Positions 25,587-34,362 are shown, numbered from the stretch's first letter. The stretch is DNA of 64,000 nt from Stenotrophomonas aracearum (GCF_031834615.1 NZ_CP115543.1:1685001-1749000), one strand, 5' to 3'. Numbers and translations are program-made. The notes: generated by a model not told the origin, from the sequence alone.

Positions 25587-28500
25587 GCATCGCCGAGTTC
25601 TCCATCCGCCGTCCCATCACCACCATCATGATGTTCGTCTCACTGGTGGTGGTGGGCCTGATCGCCGCGTTCCGGCTGCCGCTGGAGGCGCTGCCGGACA
25701 TCTCCGCGCCGTTCCTGTTCGTGCAGGTGCCGTACTCGGGTTCGACGCCCGAGGAAGTGGAGCGCACCATCATCCGGCCGACCGAGGAAGCGCTGGCGAC
25801 GATGACCGGGATCAAGCGCATGCGCTCCCAGGCCACCGCCGAAGGCGCCAGCATCTTCATCGAGTTCACCGACTGGGACCGCGACATCGCCATCGCCGCC
25901 TCCGACGCGCGCGAGCGCATCGACGCGATCCGCACCGACCTGCCCGACGACCTGCAGCGCTACAACGTGTTCAAGTGGTCGAGCAGCGACGAGCCGGTGC
26001 TGAAGGTGCGCCTGGCCAGCACCTCCGACCTCACCGGCGCGTACGACATGCTCGACCGCGAGTTCAAGCGGCGCATCGAACGCATACCGGGGGTGGCCCG
26101 GGTGGAGATCTCCGGCGCGCCACCGAACGAGGTGGAGATCGCCATCGACGCCGATCGCCTGACCGCGCACAACCTGAGCATCAACGAGCTCAGCGAGCGG
26201 CTGCGCACCTTGAACTTCTCGATTTCGGCCGGGCAGATCGACGACAACGGCCAGCGCGTACGGATCCAGCCGGTCGGTGAGATCACCGACCTGCAGGAAC
26301 TGCGCGAGCTGGTGATCGACACCAAGGGCCTGCGCCTGGGCGACATCGCCGAGATCCGGCTCAAGCCCACCCGCATGAACTACGGGCGCCGCCTGGACGG
26401 CAACCCGGCGGTCGGCCTGGACATCTACAAGGAGCGCAGCGCGAACCTGGTGGAGGTGTCGCGCGGTGCACTGGCGGAAGTGGAGGCGATCCGCAAGCAG
26501 CCGTCGATGCGCGACGTGAACATCAAGGTGATCGACAACCAGGGCAAGACGGTGACGTCTTCGCTGCTGGAGCTGGCCGAGGCCGGCGCGGTCGGCCTGC
26601 TGCTGTCGGTGACGGTGCTGTTCTTCTTCCTGCGCCATTGGCCGTCCACGCTGATGGTGACGCTGGCGATCCCGATCTGTTTCGTGATCACGCTGGGCTT
26701 CATGTATTTCGTGGGTGTCACCCTCAACATCCTGACCATGATGGGCCTGCTGCTGGCCGTGGGCATGCTGGTGGACAACGCGGTGGTGGTGGTGGAGAGC
26801 ATCTACCAGGAACGCGAGCGCATGCCCGACCAGCCGGTGCAGGCCTCGATCGTCGGCACCCGCAACGTGGCCATCGCGCTCAGCGCCGGCACCCTGTGCC
26901 ACTGCATCGTGTTCGTGCCCAACCTGTTCGGCGAGACCAACAACATCAGCATCTTCATGGCGCAGATCGCGATCACCATCTCGGTCTCGCTGATGGCGTC
27001 GTGGCTGGTGGCGGTCAGCCTGATCCCGATGCTGTCGGCGCGCATGCAGACGCCCAAGCTGGTGCATTCACAGACCGGCGTGATCGCGCGGCTGCAGCGG
27101 CGCTATGCGTCGGTGCTGCAGTGGACGCTGGAGCACCGGGGCTGGAGCGTGTTCGGCATCATCATGGTGGTGCTGATCAGCCTGGTGCCGATGAAGCTGA
27201 CCAAGGTCGACATGTTCGGCGGCGAAGGCGGGACCGACGTGTTCATCGGCTACAACTGGAAGGGCGCGTTCACCCGCGAACAGATGTCCGACGAGGTCGC
27301 GCGGGTCGAACAATACCTGCAGCAGAACCGCGAGAAGCTGCACATCACCCAGGTGTATTCCTGGTACAGCGAGCAGGAAGGCAGCAGCACCATCATGACC
27401 CTGGACGAGAAGCACACCGGCAACATGGCGGCGGTGCAGGAATCGCTGCGCAAGGGGCTGCCGCGTTCGGCGCGCGCCGACTACATCGTCGGCAACCAGG
27501 GCGGCGACGGCGGTGGCGGCGGTGGCAGCAAGGGCGTGGAAGTGCAGCTGATCGGCGACTCCACCCAGATGCTGCAGGAAATCGGCGAAGACGTGGTGCC
27601 GCTGCTGGCCCAGCGCAAGGAACTGCGTGACGTGCGCATCGACAATGGCGAGAAGGGCAGCGAGCTGTCCATCCATGTCGACCGCGAGCGCGCGGCGGCG
27701 TTCGGCTTCAATGCCGAGCAGGTCGCCAGCTTCGTCGGCCTCGCCCTGCGTGGTGCCCCGCTGCGTGAGTTCCGTCGTGGCGACAGCGAGGTGCCGGTGT
27801 GGGTGCGTTTCGCCGGTGCCGAGCAGAGCAGCCCGGAAGACCTGGCCAGCTTCACCGTGCGCACCGGCGACGGGCGTTCGGTGCCACTGCTGAGCCTGGT
27901 CGACGTCAGCATCAAACCCTCGGCCACGCGGGTCGGGCGCACCAACCGCCAGACCACGCTGACCATCAAGGCCAACCTGGCCGAGAAGGTCACCGCGCCG
28001 GAAGGCCGCAAGGCGATGGAGGAGACGCTGAAGCCGATGAGCTTCCCGGCCGGCTACAACTTCACCTTCGACGGCGGCGACTTCGGCGACGACAACGAGG
28101 CGATGCAGCAGATGATGTTCAACCTGGTGATCGCACTGGTGATGATCTACGTGGTGATGGCGGCGGTGTTCGAATCGCTGCTGTTCCCGGCCGCGATCAT
28201 GAGCGGGGTGCTGTTCTCGATCTTCGGGGTGTTCTGGCTGTTCTGGCTGACCGGCACCTCGTTCGGGATCATGTCCTTCATCGGCATCCTGGTGCTGATG
28301 GGCGTGGTGGTGAACAACGGCATCGTGATGATCGAGCACATCAACAACCTGCGCCGGCGCGGCATGGCCCGCACCCAGGCATTGGTGGAAGGCTCACGCG
28401 AGCGCCTGCGCCCGATCATGATGACCATGGGCACGGCGATCCTGGCGATGATCCCGATCTCGCTGACCGACACCCAGCTGCTGGGCGACGGCCCGCCGTA

Positions 28501-28678
28501 CTATCCAATGGCCCGCGCCATCGCCGGCGGCCTGGCGTTCTCCACCGTGGTCAGCCTGCTGTTCCTGCCGACCATCTACGCCATGCTCGACGACATGAGC
28601 ATCAGCGTGGCCCGGATCGTGCGGCGGGCGAGGGGCCTGCCTCCGAAGGGCAGCGACGCGGTGATCGAACCGGCCTAG
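25583..28678 (+). CDS. RND efflux transporter, inner-membrane pump 2
   Basis: The 1031-residue protein is a full-length RND pump (first helix MSIAEFSIRRPITTIMMFVSLVVVGLIAAF, twelve predicted helices, two large porter regions). Its TM4 motif is LLAVGMLVDNAVVVVESIYQER (near 390-410), with Asp-Asn where pump 1 has Asp-Asp, so the proton relay differs. A glycine-rich loop (GGDGGGGGGS, near residue 645) sits in the second porter region. It overlaps pump 1 by ATGA. One adaptor with two different pumps resembles the MdtABC and SmeIJK arrangement, in which the two pumps form a mixed trimer; whether that holds here is inference. No outer-membrane channel gene follows. The end is only 7 bp from a convergent gene. 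Confidence 0.9.
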   Translation: MSIAEFSIRRPITTIMMFVSLVVVGLIAAFRLPLEALPDISAPFLFVQVPYSGSTPEEVERTIIRPTEEALATMTGIKRMRSQATAEGASIFIEFTDWDRDIAIAASDARERIDAIRTDLPDDLQRYNVFKWSSSDEPVLKVRLASTSDLTGAYDMLDREFKRRIERIPGVARVEISGAPPNEVEIAIDADRLTAHNLSINELSERLRTLNFSISAGQIDDNGQRVRIQPVGEITDLQELRELVIDTKGLRLGDIAEIRLKPTRMNYGRRLDGNPAVGLDIYKERSANLVEVSRGALAEVEAIRKQPSMRDVNIKVIDNQGKTVTSSLLELAEAGAVGLLLSVTVLFFFLRHWPSTLMVTLAIPICFVITLGFMYFVGVTLNILTMMGLLLAVGMLVDNAVVVVESIYQERERMPDQPVQASIVGTRNVAIALSAGTLCHCIVFVPNLFGETNNISIFMAQIAITISVSLMASWLVAVSLIPMLSARMQTPKLVHSQTGVIARLQRRYASVLQWTLEHRGWSVFGIIMVVLISLVPMKLTKVDMFGGEGGTDVFIGYNWKGAFTREQMSDEVARVEQYLQQNREKLHITQVYSWYSEQEGSSTIMTLDEKHTGNMAAVQESLRKGLPRSARADYIVGNQGGDGGGGGGSKGVEVQLIGDSTQMLQEIGEDVVPLLAQRKELRDVRIDNGEKGSELSIHVDRERAAAFGFNAEQVASFVGLALRGAPLREFRRGDSEVPVWVRFAGAEQSSPEDLASFTVRTGDGRSVPLLSLVDVSIKPSATRVGRTNRQTTLTIKANLAEKVTAPEGRKAMEETLKPMSFPAGYNFTFDGGDFGDDNEAMQQMMFNLVIALVMIYVVMAAVFESLLFPAAIMSGVLFSIFGVFWLFWLTGTSFGIMSFIGILVLMGVVVNNGIVMIEHINNLRRRGMARTQALVEGSRERLRPIMMTMGTAILAMIPISLTDTQLLGDGPPYYPMARAIAGGLAFSTVVSLLFLPTIYAMLDDMSISVARIVRRARGLPPKGSDAVIEPA

Positions 28679-28685
28679 GTTTCTG

Positions 28686-29531
28686 TCACCCTTTGCGCAG
28701 AAACCAGGTCCGGACCTTGTACTGGTGGCCGAAGTCGACGTGTTTGAAGCGGGCAACATGGCGGCCATCGCGTTGGTAGTAGCGCCAGGGGGCCTGCTGG
28801 CGGGCCCTGGACGGATCGTAGAAGACGTCCATGTGTCCCACCGGCATGCCCTTGGGCGTGACATGCATGACGACGCTGCGCCGGGTGCGCGTCGCTGCAT
28901 GCGGGGCACCTCCGTGGAACAGCTGCGGGTGCCAGATGATGACGTCGCCCGGCGACACGTGCACCGGTTGCGGCACCAGGCCTGCGGCCTCGCACTGGGC
29001 GGCCACCGCGTCCTGGTAGGCAGTCCAGCCTTCCGGCGACATCGGATCGATCGGTCCCTCGCCATAGAGCCGCTGGCGAATGGCGTGCACGTCGATCGGG
29101 GGCAGCGCATGGCTTCCCGGGACCACCATGAGGGGACCGTTGTCATCGGATACCGAGTCCAGGGCCACCCAGACGCCCATGTAGCGCCCCAGCGGAGTGG
29201 TGGCAAACACAGGGGTATCCCGGTGCAACGACTGCTCCGAGCCCCGCTCGTAGTAAAGGCTGGTGTACAGCGAAGTGGGTTCTCCGAAGAATGCGTCGCA
29301 CACGGCGATGGCCGCATTCTCGGTGAGCAGCTTTGTCATCGCATCGATGGCCAGATGCAGGTTGACCACGCGATACAGCCGCCCATGCTCGTCGAGGTTA
29401 CGCGCCGCGGCCTTGGCGTTGCGTTGTTTGAAGCGGCTGATGCGTTCGTTGAGTTCGTTGACCAGAGAGGCATCCACCGCACCTCGAACCACTACGTAGC
29501 CGTCCCGCTCCAGACTGTCCATTGCGTCCAT
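28686..29531 (-). CDS. Phytanoyl-CoA dioxygenase (PhyH) family protein
   Basis: The 281-residue protein is a non-heme Fe(II)/2-oxoglutarate oxygenase of the PhyH family. The iron-binding triad is visible as H-x-D in LHRDTPVF and the distal histidine in the WHPQLFHGGAPH segment, with an arginine downstream (TRTRRSVVMHV) placed to bind 2-oxoglutarate. The N-terminus (LERDGYVVVRGAVD) is the usual double-stranded-helix entry. An AGGAGA ribosome binding site stands 6 nt before the ATG at 29531; a second in-frame ATG lies at 29522. Related enzymes hydroxylate small molecules or secondary metabolites; the substrate here is unknown. It is flanked by genes of unrelated function and probably transcribed alone. 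Confidence 0.85.
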   Translation of the reverse strand: MDAMDSLERDGYVVVRGAVDASLVNELNERISRFKQRNAKAAARNLDEHGRLYRVVNLHLAIDAMTKLLTENAAIAVCDAFFGEPTSLYTSLYYERGSEQSLHRDTPVFATTPLGRYMGVWVALDSVSDDNGPLMVVPGSHALPPIDVHAIRQRLYGEGPIDPMSPEGWTAYQDAVAAQCEAAGLVPQPVHVSPGDVIIWHPQLFHGGAPHAATRTRRSVVMHVTPKGMPVGHMDVFYDPSRARQQAPWRYYQRDGRHVARFKHVDFGHQYKVRTWFLRKG

Positions 29532-29587
29532 CGACTCTCCTTGGAACTACATCTCACATTGAATGCCGCCCGTGGGTCGGCGTCTGT

Positions 29588-30823
29588 TCACGCGCCGACC
29601 TTGCTCCACACCTGGAAGCCGGTCAGCCACAACCCAAGCATGCTGCCGAGATTGGTCAGCATGAAGGTCAGCACCACCCGGGTTACCCGGTTGCGGTACC
29701 AGCCCTTCAGGGACTGCGCATCATCACGCAGCTTGAGGAAATCCTCGTACGCCGGCTTGCGCAGCCGGGTTTCCACCAGCGCGGCGAACGCGCCGGTGGG
29801 AATGCTCAGCCGGAACGGTTTGAACGGCGCGACCACGATCGCGGTCAGGATGCTGAGCGGATGGCTGCCGGCCAGCAGGCAACCCAGGCCCGCCAGGCCG
29901 CCGGTGTACATCGCCCAGACCGCCAGCAGCTCCGTGCCGACGCCAAGCCCGCCACGATAGAAGCCCACCGCGATCCCGGTCAGCACGATGGCCAGGATGG
30001 CCAGCGTGATCCACGGGATGTTGCGCTTCTTCGGCACCGACTCCAGCGACTCGCGCAGCGGACCCGGTGCATCGGTATCGGTTTCCAGATACCTTGCCAG
30101 CCCGGCCAGATGCCCGGCACCCACCACCGCCAGCACCTCGCGCTGCGCCGGGTCATGCACTTCGCGCAGGCGGGTCGCCATGTACCGGTCGCGCTCGCCG
30201 ATGATGGTTTCGTACAGGGCCGGACTTTCGCTGGCGAACTCGCCGAAGCTGGCCTCCAGCATGTCGCCCTGCTTGAGCTTCTCGATCTCGTCTTCGCCAA
30301 CATCTTCGGACGCGAAGAGGCCAGTGCCCAGGCCCATCACCAGCTTGATCTTGCCGACGAACCCGAGCCGCTGCGATGCGCGCTTGAAGGTCAGGCCGAC
30401 TTCGCGGTCGATCAGGTGCACCGGCAGGTTGCGTTCGTTGGCGAGGCCGACCGCGCGCTTGAGTTCGGCGCCCGGCTCGATGCCCAGCTGCTCGGCCAGG
30501 CGGCGCTGGTAAGCGGCGAGGGCAAGGTTGGCGGCGAACAGGGCGACCCGGCCTTTGCGGATCACTTCGACCAGGTCGAGCTTGGCCAGCGCGTCCGGGT
30601 TGGTAAGGGCCTGCAGGCGCTGCGGATCCAGTTCCACCGCCACGGCATCGAAACGCCCGCTGTTGATCGCGCGTTCCACCACCTCGACGCTCGCCTGTGA
30701 AACGTGCGCAGTGCCAAGCAGGGTGTAGCGCACGCCGTCGCGTTCGACCACGCGCACGGGCTGGCCGGCGAACAGGGTGTCGCCGTTGGGGTCCATCAGG
30801 TTCTCAGTCATTTCGTCATTCAT
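29588..30823 (-). CDS. TraB/PrgY family membrane protein
   Basis: The 411-residue protein has the TraB domain: the N-terminal YTLLGTAHVSQASVEVVERAI motif, the VAVELDPQRLQAL glutamate motif and the VVGAGHLAGL motif. These hallmark residues (GTAH, ExD, GxxH) occur in a fold related to metal-dependent proteases such as Tiki. The C-terminal third holds about four membrane helices (ITLAILAIVLTGIAVGFY, LLAVWAMYTGGLAGLGCLLA, ILTAIVVAPF and VVLTFMLTNLGSMLGLWLTG). In enterococci a relative shuts down a peptide pheromone; the role here is unknown. The ATG overlaps the 3' end of the acetyltransferase gene, so translation is probably coupled. A second in-frame ATG lies at 30811. Confidence 0.85.
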   Translation of the reverse strand: MNDEMTENLMDPNGDTLFAGQPVRVVERDGVRYTLLGTAHVSQASVEVVERAINSGRFDAVAVELDPQRLQALTNPDALAKLDLVEVIRKGRVALFAANLALAAYQRRLAEQLGIEPGAELKRAVGLANERNLPVHLIDREVGLTFKRASQRLGFVGKIKLVMGLGTGLFASEDVGEDEIEKLKQGDMLEASFGEFASESPALYETIIGERDRYMATRLREVHDPAQREVLAVVGAGHLAGLARYLETDTDAPGPLRESLESVPKKRNIPWITLAILAIVLTGIAVGFYRGGLGVGTELLAVWAMYTGGLAGLGCLLAGSHPLSILTAIVVAPFKPFRLSIPTGAFAALVETRLRKPAYEDFLKLRDDAQSLKGWYRNRVTRVVLTFMLTNLGSMLGLWLTGFQVWSKVGA

Positions 30824-31346
30824 TGGAAGGGGCGCTGTCGGCGCCGTCGCCGAGCGCGCGCTGCATCTGCACGGTATCCAGCCAGCGGCCGTGCTTGCGG
30901 CCCAGGCCGCGGAAGATGCCGACAGTGTGGAAACCGAAGCGTTCGTGCAGCTTGATCGAGGCGGTGTTGGACGGTTCGCCGATCACCGCGACCATCTGCC
31001 GGTAACCCCGCGCCACGCAGGCGTCGATCAGGCCCTGCATCAACGCGGTGCCCACGCCACGCCCCTGGAAGGCGGCATCGACGTAGACCGAGTTCTCCAC
31101 GGTCCACTGATAGGCGATGCGCCCGCGGTAGGTATTGGCGTACGCATAGCCGGCAACCTGGCCATCGACCTCGGCCACGATGTAGGGGAAGCCCCGCGCA
31201 ACGATGTCATGCATCCGTCGCAGCATCTCGGCCGCGTCGGGAACGTCGTACTCGTAGGTGTTGACGAAGTCGGTCACTTCCACCGCATAGATCGCGGTGA
31301 TGGCCGCAATGTCGGCATCGGTGGCATCGCGCAGCTGCACGGTCAC
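30816..31346 (-). CDS. GNAT-family N-acetyltransferase (phosphinothricin acetyltransferase-like)
   Basis: The 176-residue protein has the GNAT fold with the acetyl-CoA-binding motif FQGRGVGTALMQGLI. It resembles the phosphinothricin/methionine sulfoximine acetyltransferase subgroup (DIAAITAIYAVEV at the N-terminus, GRIAYQWTVENSVYVD in the middle, SIKLHERFGFHTVGIFRGLGRKHGRW near the end). The GTG at 31346 gives the standard N-terminus VTVQLRDATDADI, with AGGAA about 14 nt upstream. It lies 20 bp after aguB and overlaps the TraB gene, so all three are likely cotranscribed. The natural substrate may be an amino acid analogue or a polyamine-related amine, but the sequence does not decide this. 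Confidence 0.85.
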   Translation of the reverse strand: MTVQLRDATDADIAAITAIYAVEVTDFVNTYEYDVPDAAEMLRRMHDIVARGFPYIVAEVDGQVAGYAYANTYRGRIAYQWTVENSVYVDAAFQGRGVGTALMQGLIDACVARGYRQMVAVIGEPSNTASIKLHERFGFHTVGIFRGLGRKHGRWLDTVQMQRALGDGADSAPSNE

Positions 31347-31366
31347 GGGGCAGGGTTCCTGTGGGA

Positions 31367-32254
31367 TCAGTCGATATAGCGCTTGAGCAGGTCGCCATAG
31401 GCATCGATGCGGCGGTCGCGCAGGAACGGCCAGATGCGGCGCACATGTTCGCTGCGCTGCAGGTCGACGTCGCACACAAGCACGGTAGGCTCACCGCCGG
31501 CTTCGGCGATGAACTCGCCCTGCGGACCGAGCACGTGGCTGTTGCCCCAGAACTGGATGCCGGACGCGCCCAGCGGCGACGCCTCATGGCCCACGCGGTT
31601 GCAGCTCAGCACCGGCACGCCGTTGGCCACGGCATGGCCACGATGGCTCAGCACCCACGCATCGCGCTGGCGGCCCTGCTCATCCTTCTGGTCGTCCGGG
31701 TCCCAGCCGATGGCGGTGGGGTAAAGCAGCAGTTCCGCACCGGCCAGCGCCATCAGGCGCGCGGCTTCCGGATACCACTGGTCCCAGCACACCAGCACGC
31801 CAAGGCGGCCCACCGAGGCGTCGATCGGCTTGAAGCCGATGTCGCCGGGGGTGAAGTAGAACTTCTCATAGAAGCCGGGATCGTCCGGGATATGCATCTT
31901 GCGGTACTTGCCCAGCAACGTGCCGTCCTTCTCGAAGACCACCGCCGTGTTGTGGTACAGGCCGGCGGCGCGACGCTCGAACAGCGACCCGACGATCACC
32001 ACGCCATGCTTTTTGGCGAGCGCGCCGAGTCGTTCAGTGCTGGGGCCCGGGATCGGCTCGGCCAGGTCGAACTCATCGACCGACTCGTGCTGGCAGAAGT
32101 ACGCACCGTTGTGCAGTTCCTGCAGCAGCACCAGCTTGGCACCCTGGGCAGCCGCTTCAGCCACGCGCGTTTCGATCACGGCCAGGTTGGCGGTCGCGTC
32201 ACCGTGGTTGCGCTCCTGGATCAGGGCGACGGAAAGGGTGTGGCGTGAGCTCAT
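31367..32254 (-). CDS. aguB: N-carbamoylputrescine amidase AguB
   Basis: AguB hydrolyses N-carbamoylputrescine to putrescine, carbon dioxide and ammonia, the second step from agmatine. The 295-residue protein is a nitrilase-superfamily hydrolase with the Glu-Lys-Cys triad visible: Glu46 (LLQELHNGAYF), Lys119 (GKYRKMHIPDDPGFYEK) and Cys156 (VLVCWDQWYPEAA). Length and N-terminus match the family. Its pathway partner aguA lies upstream on the same strand, but 638 bp of structured repeat separate them. Two further genes (GNAT and TraB family) follow closely downstream. Confidence 0.95.
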   Translation of the reverse strand: MSSRHTLSVALIQERNHGDATANLAVIETRVAEAAAQGAKLVLLQELHNGAYFCQHESVDEFDLAEPIPGPSTERLGALAKKHGVVIVGSLFERRAAGLYHNTAVVFEKDGTLLGKYRKMHIPDDPGFYEKFYFTPGDIGFKPIDASVGRLGVLVCWDQWYPEAARLMALAGAELLLYPTAIGWDPDDQKDEQGRQRDAWVLSHRGHAVANGVPVLSCNRVGHEASPLGASGIQFWGNSHVLGPQGEFIAEAGGEPTVLVCDVDLQRSEHVRRIWPFLRDRRIDAYGDLLKRYID

Positions 32255-32363
32255 CCGGGGCGGGTCCTGCAGGGGGAAAAACGCAGTTTATCGCGGATGG
32301 GTGTGTAGGGCGTGCTGGGGGTTAAATGGGTTGGAGCGAAAGCCAAAGCCGGCGTCTTCGATG

Positions 32364-32508
32364 CTACGTGCAGGGGCGGCCGCCGGGCAGCCCCGCTCCG
32401 GGACACGCCGTGAACCCGTCCATGGGGGCTGCTAGAAAACATCCATGTTTTCTAGCGTCCCTCCGGGGGCTACCCGGCGGCCGCCCCCACACATGGTCGT
32501 GTGCGGTG
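32364..32508. repeat. Structured repeat element A, copy 2
   Basis: This is 142 of 145 bases identical to 7482-7626, with sharp borders (CTACGTGC at the left, GTGTGCGGTG at the right). It has the same outer 22-bp imperfect arms and the same two inner hairpins. One of the three differences falls in a loop (GTCCAT instead of ATCCAT), and none disturbs a stem. It lies between aguA and aguB, in the intergenic DNA of what should be one transcription unit. Confidence 0.8.
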
Positions 32509-32517
32509 GGAAAGGGC

Positions 32518-32540
32518 GGACACGCATGGCGTGTCACTAC
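32518..32540 (-). repeat. SMAG/REP-type palindrome in the second repeat block
   Basis: GGACACGC, ATG, GCGTGTC then ACTAC; it reads GTAGTGACACGC on the minus strand. It occupies the same place, between A and B, as the GTAG palindrome at 7635-7658, but the arm sequence is different. Confidence 0.75.
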
Positions 32541-32656
32541 GCGCGTGCGACCGTCCGCAGGGTAGGGTCGGTTCCCAAACGACCGCCGTGAAATCGCCCG
32601 CGCCCGGTGACGCATGAACATGATCGGCATCGCGACGCCGGCCTACGGCCGGCACC

Positions 32657-32863
32657 CGCTTTTCCCGTGGCCACCGCCACACTGTCAAAGGGTCGCCCGG
32701 GGTCGGTTTGCGGGGGACTCGGCGCCATGGATGGCGTCCGCGTAGCCTCCATGGACGGATTCACGGCGACCCCGCAAACCGGCACCGGGCGGCCCAAGCC
32801 AGGTAACCCGTGCAGCCCACGGCCGTTCGCCCAAAACCAAAAGCGCCGGGCAAAGCCCGGCGC
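32657..32863. repeat. Structured repeat element B, copy 2, with terminal palindrome
   Basis: The outer stem GGTTTGCGGGG (32705-32715) pairs perfectly with CCCCGCAAACC (32770-32780). Inner hairpins are CGCC-ATGGAT-GGCG (32723-32736) and TCC-ATGGAC-GGA (32748-32759), followed by TTCACGGCGA. Compared with copy 1 the stems differ by paired changes while loops and the ACGGCG tag are kept. A palindrome without GTAG (GCGCCGGGC..GCCCGGCGC, 32843-32863) closes the block 29 bp from the 3' end of aguA. Another palindrome (GCCGGCCTACGGCCGGC, 32638-32654) precedes it. Confidence 0.75.
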
Positions 32864-32892
32864 CAAGGAAACCATCGAATACCAACAGGGCC

Positions 32893-33930
32893 TTACCCAG
32901 CCAACACACCGGCAGGCAACTGCATGGTGATGCAGTGCAGGCTGCCGTTCTGCCAGATCAGCGAGCGGCAGGGGACCTGCACGATCTCGTGGTTCGGGTA
33001 GGCCCGGGCCAGCACGTCGCGCGCCGCGTCGTCCGCGACGTCGCCGTACGCCGGCATCAGCACCGCACCGTTAAGGATCAGGTAGTTCGCATACGACGCC
33101 GCCAGCCGGCGACCCTCGTCGATCACCGGCCGTGCCCACGGCAGCGGGAACAGCCGGTACGGCTGGCCCCCGGCCGTGCGCAGCGCCGCCAGCTCGTTGC
33201 CCATCGCCTGCAGCTCCGCGAAATGCGAATCCGTGCTGTCATCACAGGCCTGGTACACGATGCTGTCCACCGACGCGAAACGCGCCAGCGTATCGATGTG
33301 TGCGTCCGTGTCGTCGCCTTCCAGATAGCCGTGGTCCAGCCACAGCACCCGGTCCTGCGCCAGCCAGCCCGCCATGTCCGCGCTCAGCGACGCCCGGTCG
33401 CGCTCCGGATGACGCTCGTGCAGGCACTGCCACGTCGTCAGCAGCGTGCCCGCCCCGTCGGTCTCGATCGCACCGCCTTCCAGCGCGAACGGAATGCTCT
33501 TCAGCTCTGCGTCCGCGAACAGACCCGCCTGGTGCAGCACCCCCACCAGCTGGTCGTCCAGGCTCGCCTCGAACTTCCCGCCCCAGCCCGTGAAACGGAA
33601 ATCCAGCAGCAGGAAGCCGCCGTCCGCACGGCGCAGCGTGATCGGGCCCGAATCGCGCAGCCACGTGTCGTCGTAGGGCGCCGTGACGAACCGCACCCGG
33701 TCCGTATCGATCCGGTTCGAGCGCAGGCGCGCGTCCGCGTACGCCTCCAGGTCGTCATCGGCCACGATGATCACCACCGGCTGGAAGCGGGTGATGGCCG
33801 CGACCAGCGCGATGTAGGTGTCCTCGACGTCACCCAGGCGGTCGGCCCAGTCGGTGTCGGCGTGGGGCCAGGCGATCAGGATGGCGGACTGGGATTCCCA
33901 TTCGGCCGGAAAACGGAGCGTGTCGTTCAT
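32893..33930 (-). CDS. aguA: Agmatine deiminase AguA
   Basis: AguA converts agmatine to N-carbamoylputrescine and ammonia. The 345-residue protein is of the guanidine-modifying (peptidylarginine deiminase-like) superfamily, with the conserved blocks IAWPHADTDWA, DTWLRDSGP, WGGKF, EGGAIETDG (Glu-Gly-Gly), HIDTLARF (His-x-Asp) and the catalytic Cys333 in GSLHCITMQ. With AguB it forms a two-step route from arginine-derived agmatine to putrescine. It is the first gene of the pair, and a repeat block lies between its stop codon and aguB. A hairpin (CCCGCCGG..CCGGCGGG, 33947-33965) lies upstream between it and the next gene. Confidence 0.95.
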   Translation of the reverse strand: MNDTLRFPAEWESQSAILIAWPHADTDWADRLGDVEDTYIALVAAITRFQPVVIIVADDDLEAYADARLRSNRIDTDRVRFVTAPYDDTWLRDSGPITLRRADGGFLLLDFRFTGWGGKFEASLDDQLVGVLHQAGLFADAELKSIPFALEGGAIETDGAGTLLTTWQCLHERHPERDRASLSADMAGWLAQDRVLWLDHGYLEGDDTDAHIDTLARFASVDSIVYQACDDSTDSHFAELQAMGNELAALRTAGGQPYRLFPLPWARPVIDEGRRLAASYANYLILNGAVLMPAYGDVADDAARDVLARAYPNHEIVQVPCRSLIWQNGSLHCITMQLPAGVLAG

Positions 33931-33979
33931 GGTCTCGGTGCAATGACCCGCCGGATGCCGGCGGGCGGGGTGGGGTGGG

Positions 33980-34306
33980 TCAGCGGATCGGCGGCCTCGG
34001 GCCGACTTCGTTGCTGTCGGCCTTGTTGACCACCACGTCGATCACCTTCGACTTCTCGAAGTAGACGGTGAACTGCGGGTAGACCCAGCGGTTGATGGTC
34101 GGCCACTGGCGCTTCTGGCCGCCGCGCGGATCCAGCCTTTCGCTGGGCTCGCCGAAGGCAGCCTGGACCTGGCTGGCGGTCTGGCCGCGAACCGGAACGG
34201 CCGTGGTGGGCTGCTCCTTGGTACGGTCGATCAGCAGCGTGTCGGCGTGGACGCTGGCGCAGGCCAGCAGGGCAAGCAACGGCAGGGTGGACAGGTAACG
34301 CTTCAT
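33980..34306 (-). CDS. Small secreted hypothetical protein
   Basis: The 108-residue product begins with a Sec signal peptide (MKRYLSTLPLLALLACASVHA, cleavage probably after residue 21), leaving a mature domain of about 87 residues. The segment TASQVQAAFGEPSERLDP followed by WVYPQFTVYFEKSKVIDVVV has the pattern of small SmpA/OmlA (BamE)-like beta-alpha domains, in which a helix with GEP is followed by a W..Y..F.V.F strand. That similarity is weak and I assign no function. A cysteine in the signal region (LLACAS) resembles a lipobox but is followed by a better cleavage site. It is separated from rpmJ by a strong terminator. Confidence 0.8.
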   Translation of the reverse strand: MKRYLSTLPLLALLACASVHADTLLIDRTKEQPTTAVPVRGQTASQVQAAFGEPSERLDPRGGQKRQWPTINRWVYPQFTVYFEKSKVIDVVVNKADSNEVGPRPPIR

Positions 34307-34362
34307 CTCGATCTACTCCCCAGTCATCAAGAACGGTGTGGGCCAATTACAACAAAATCGGC

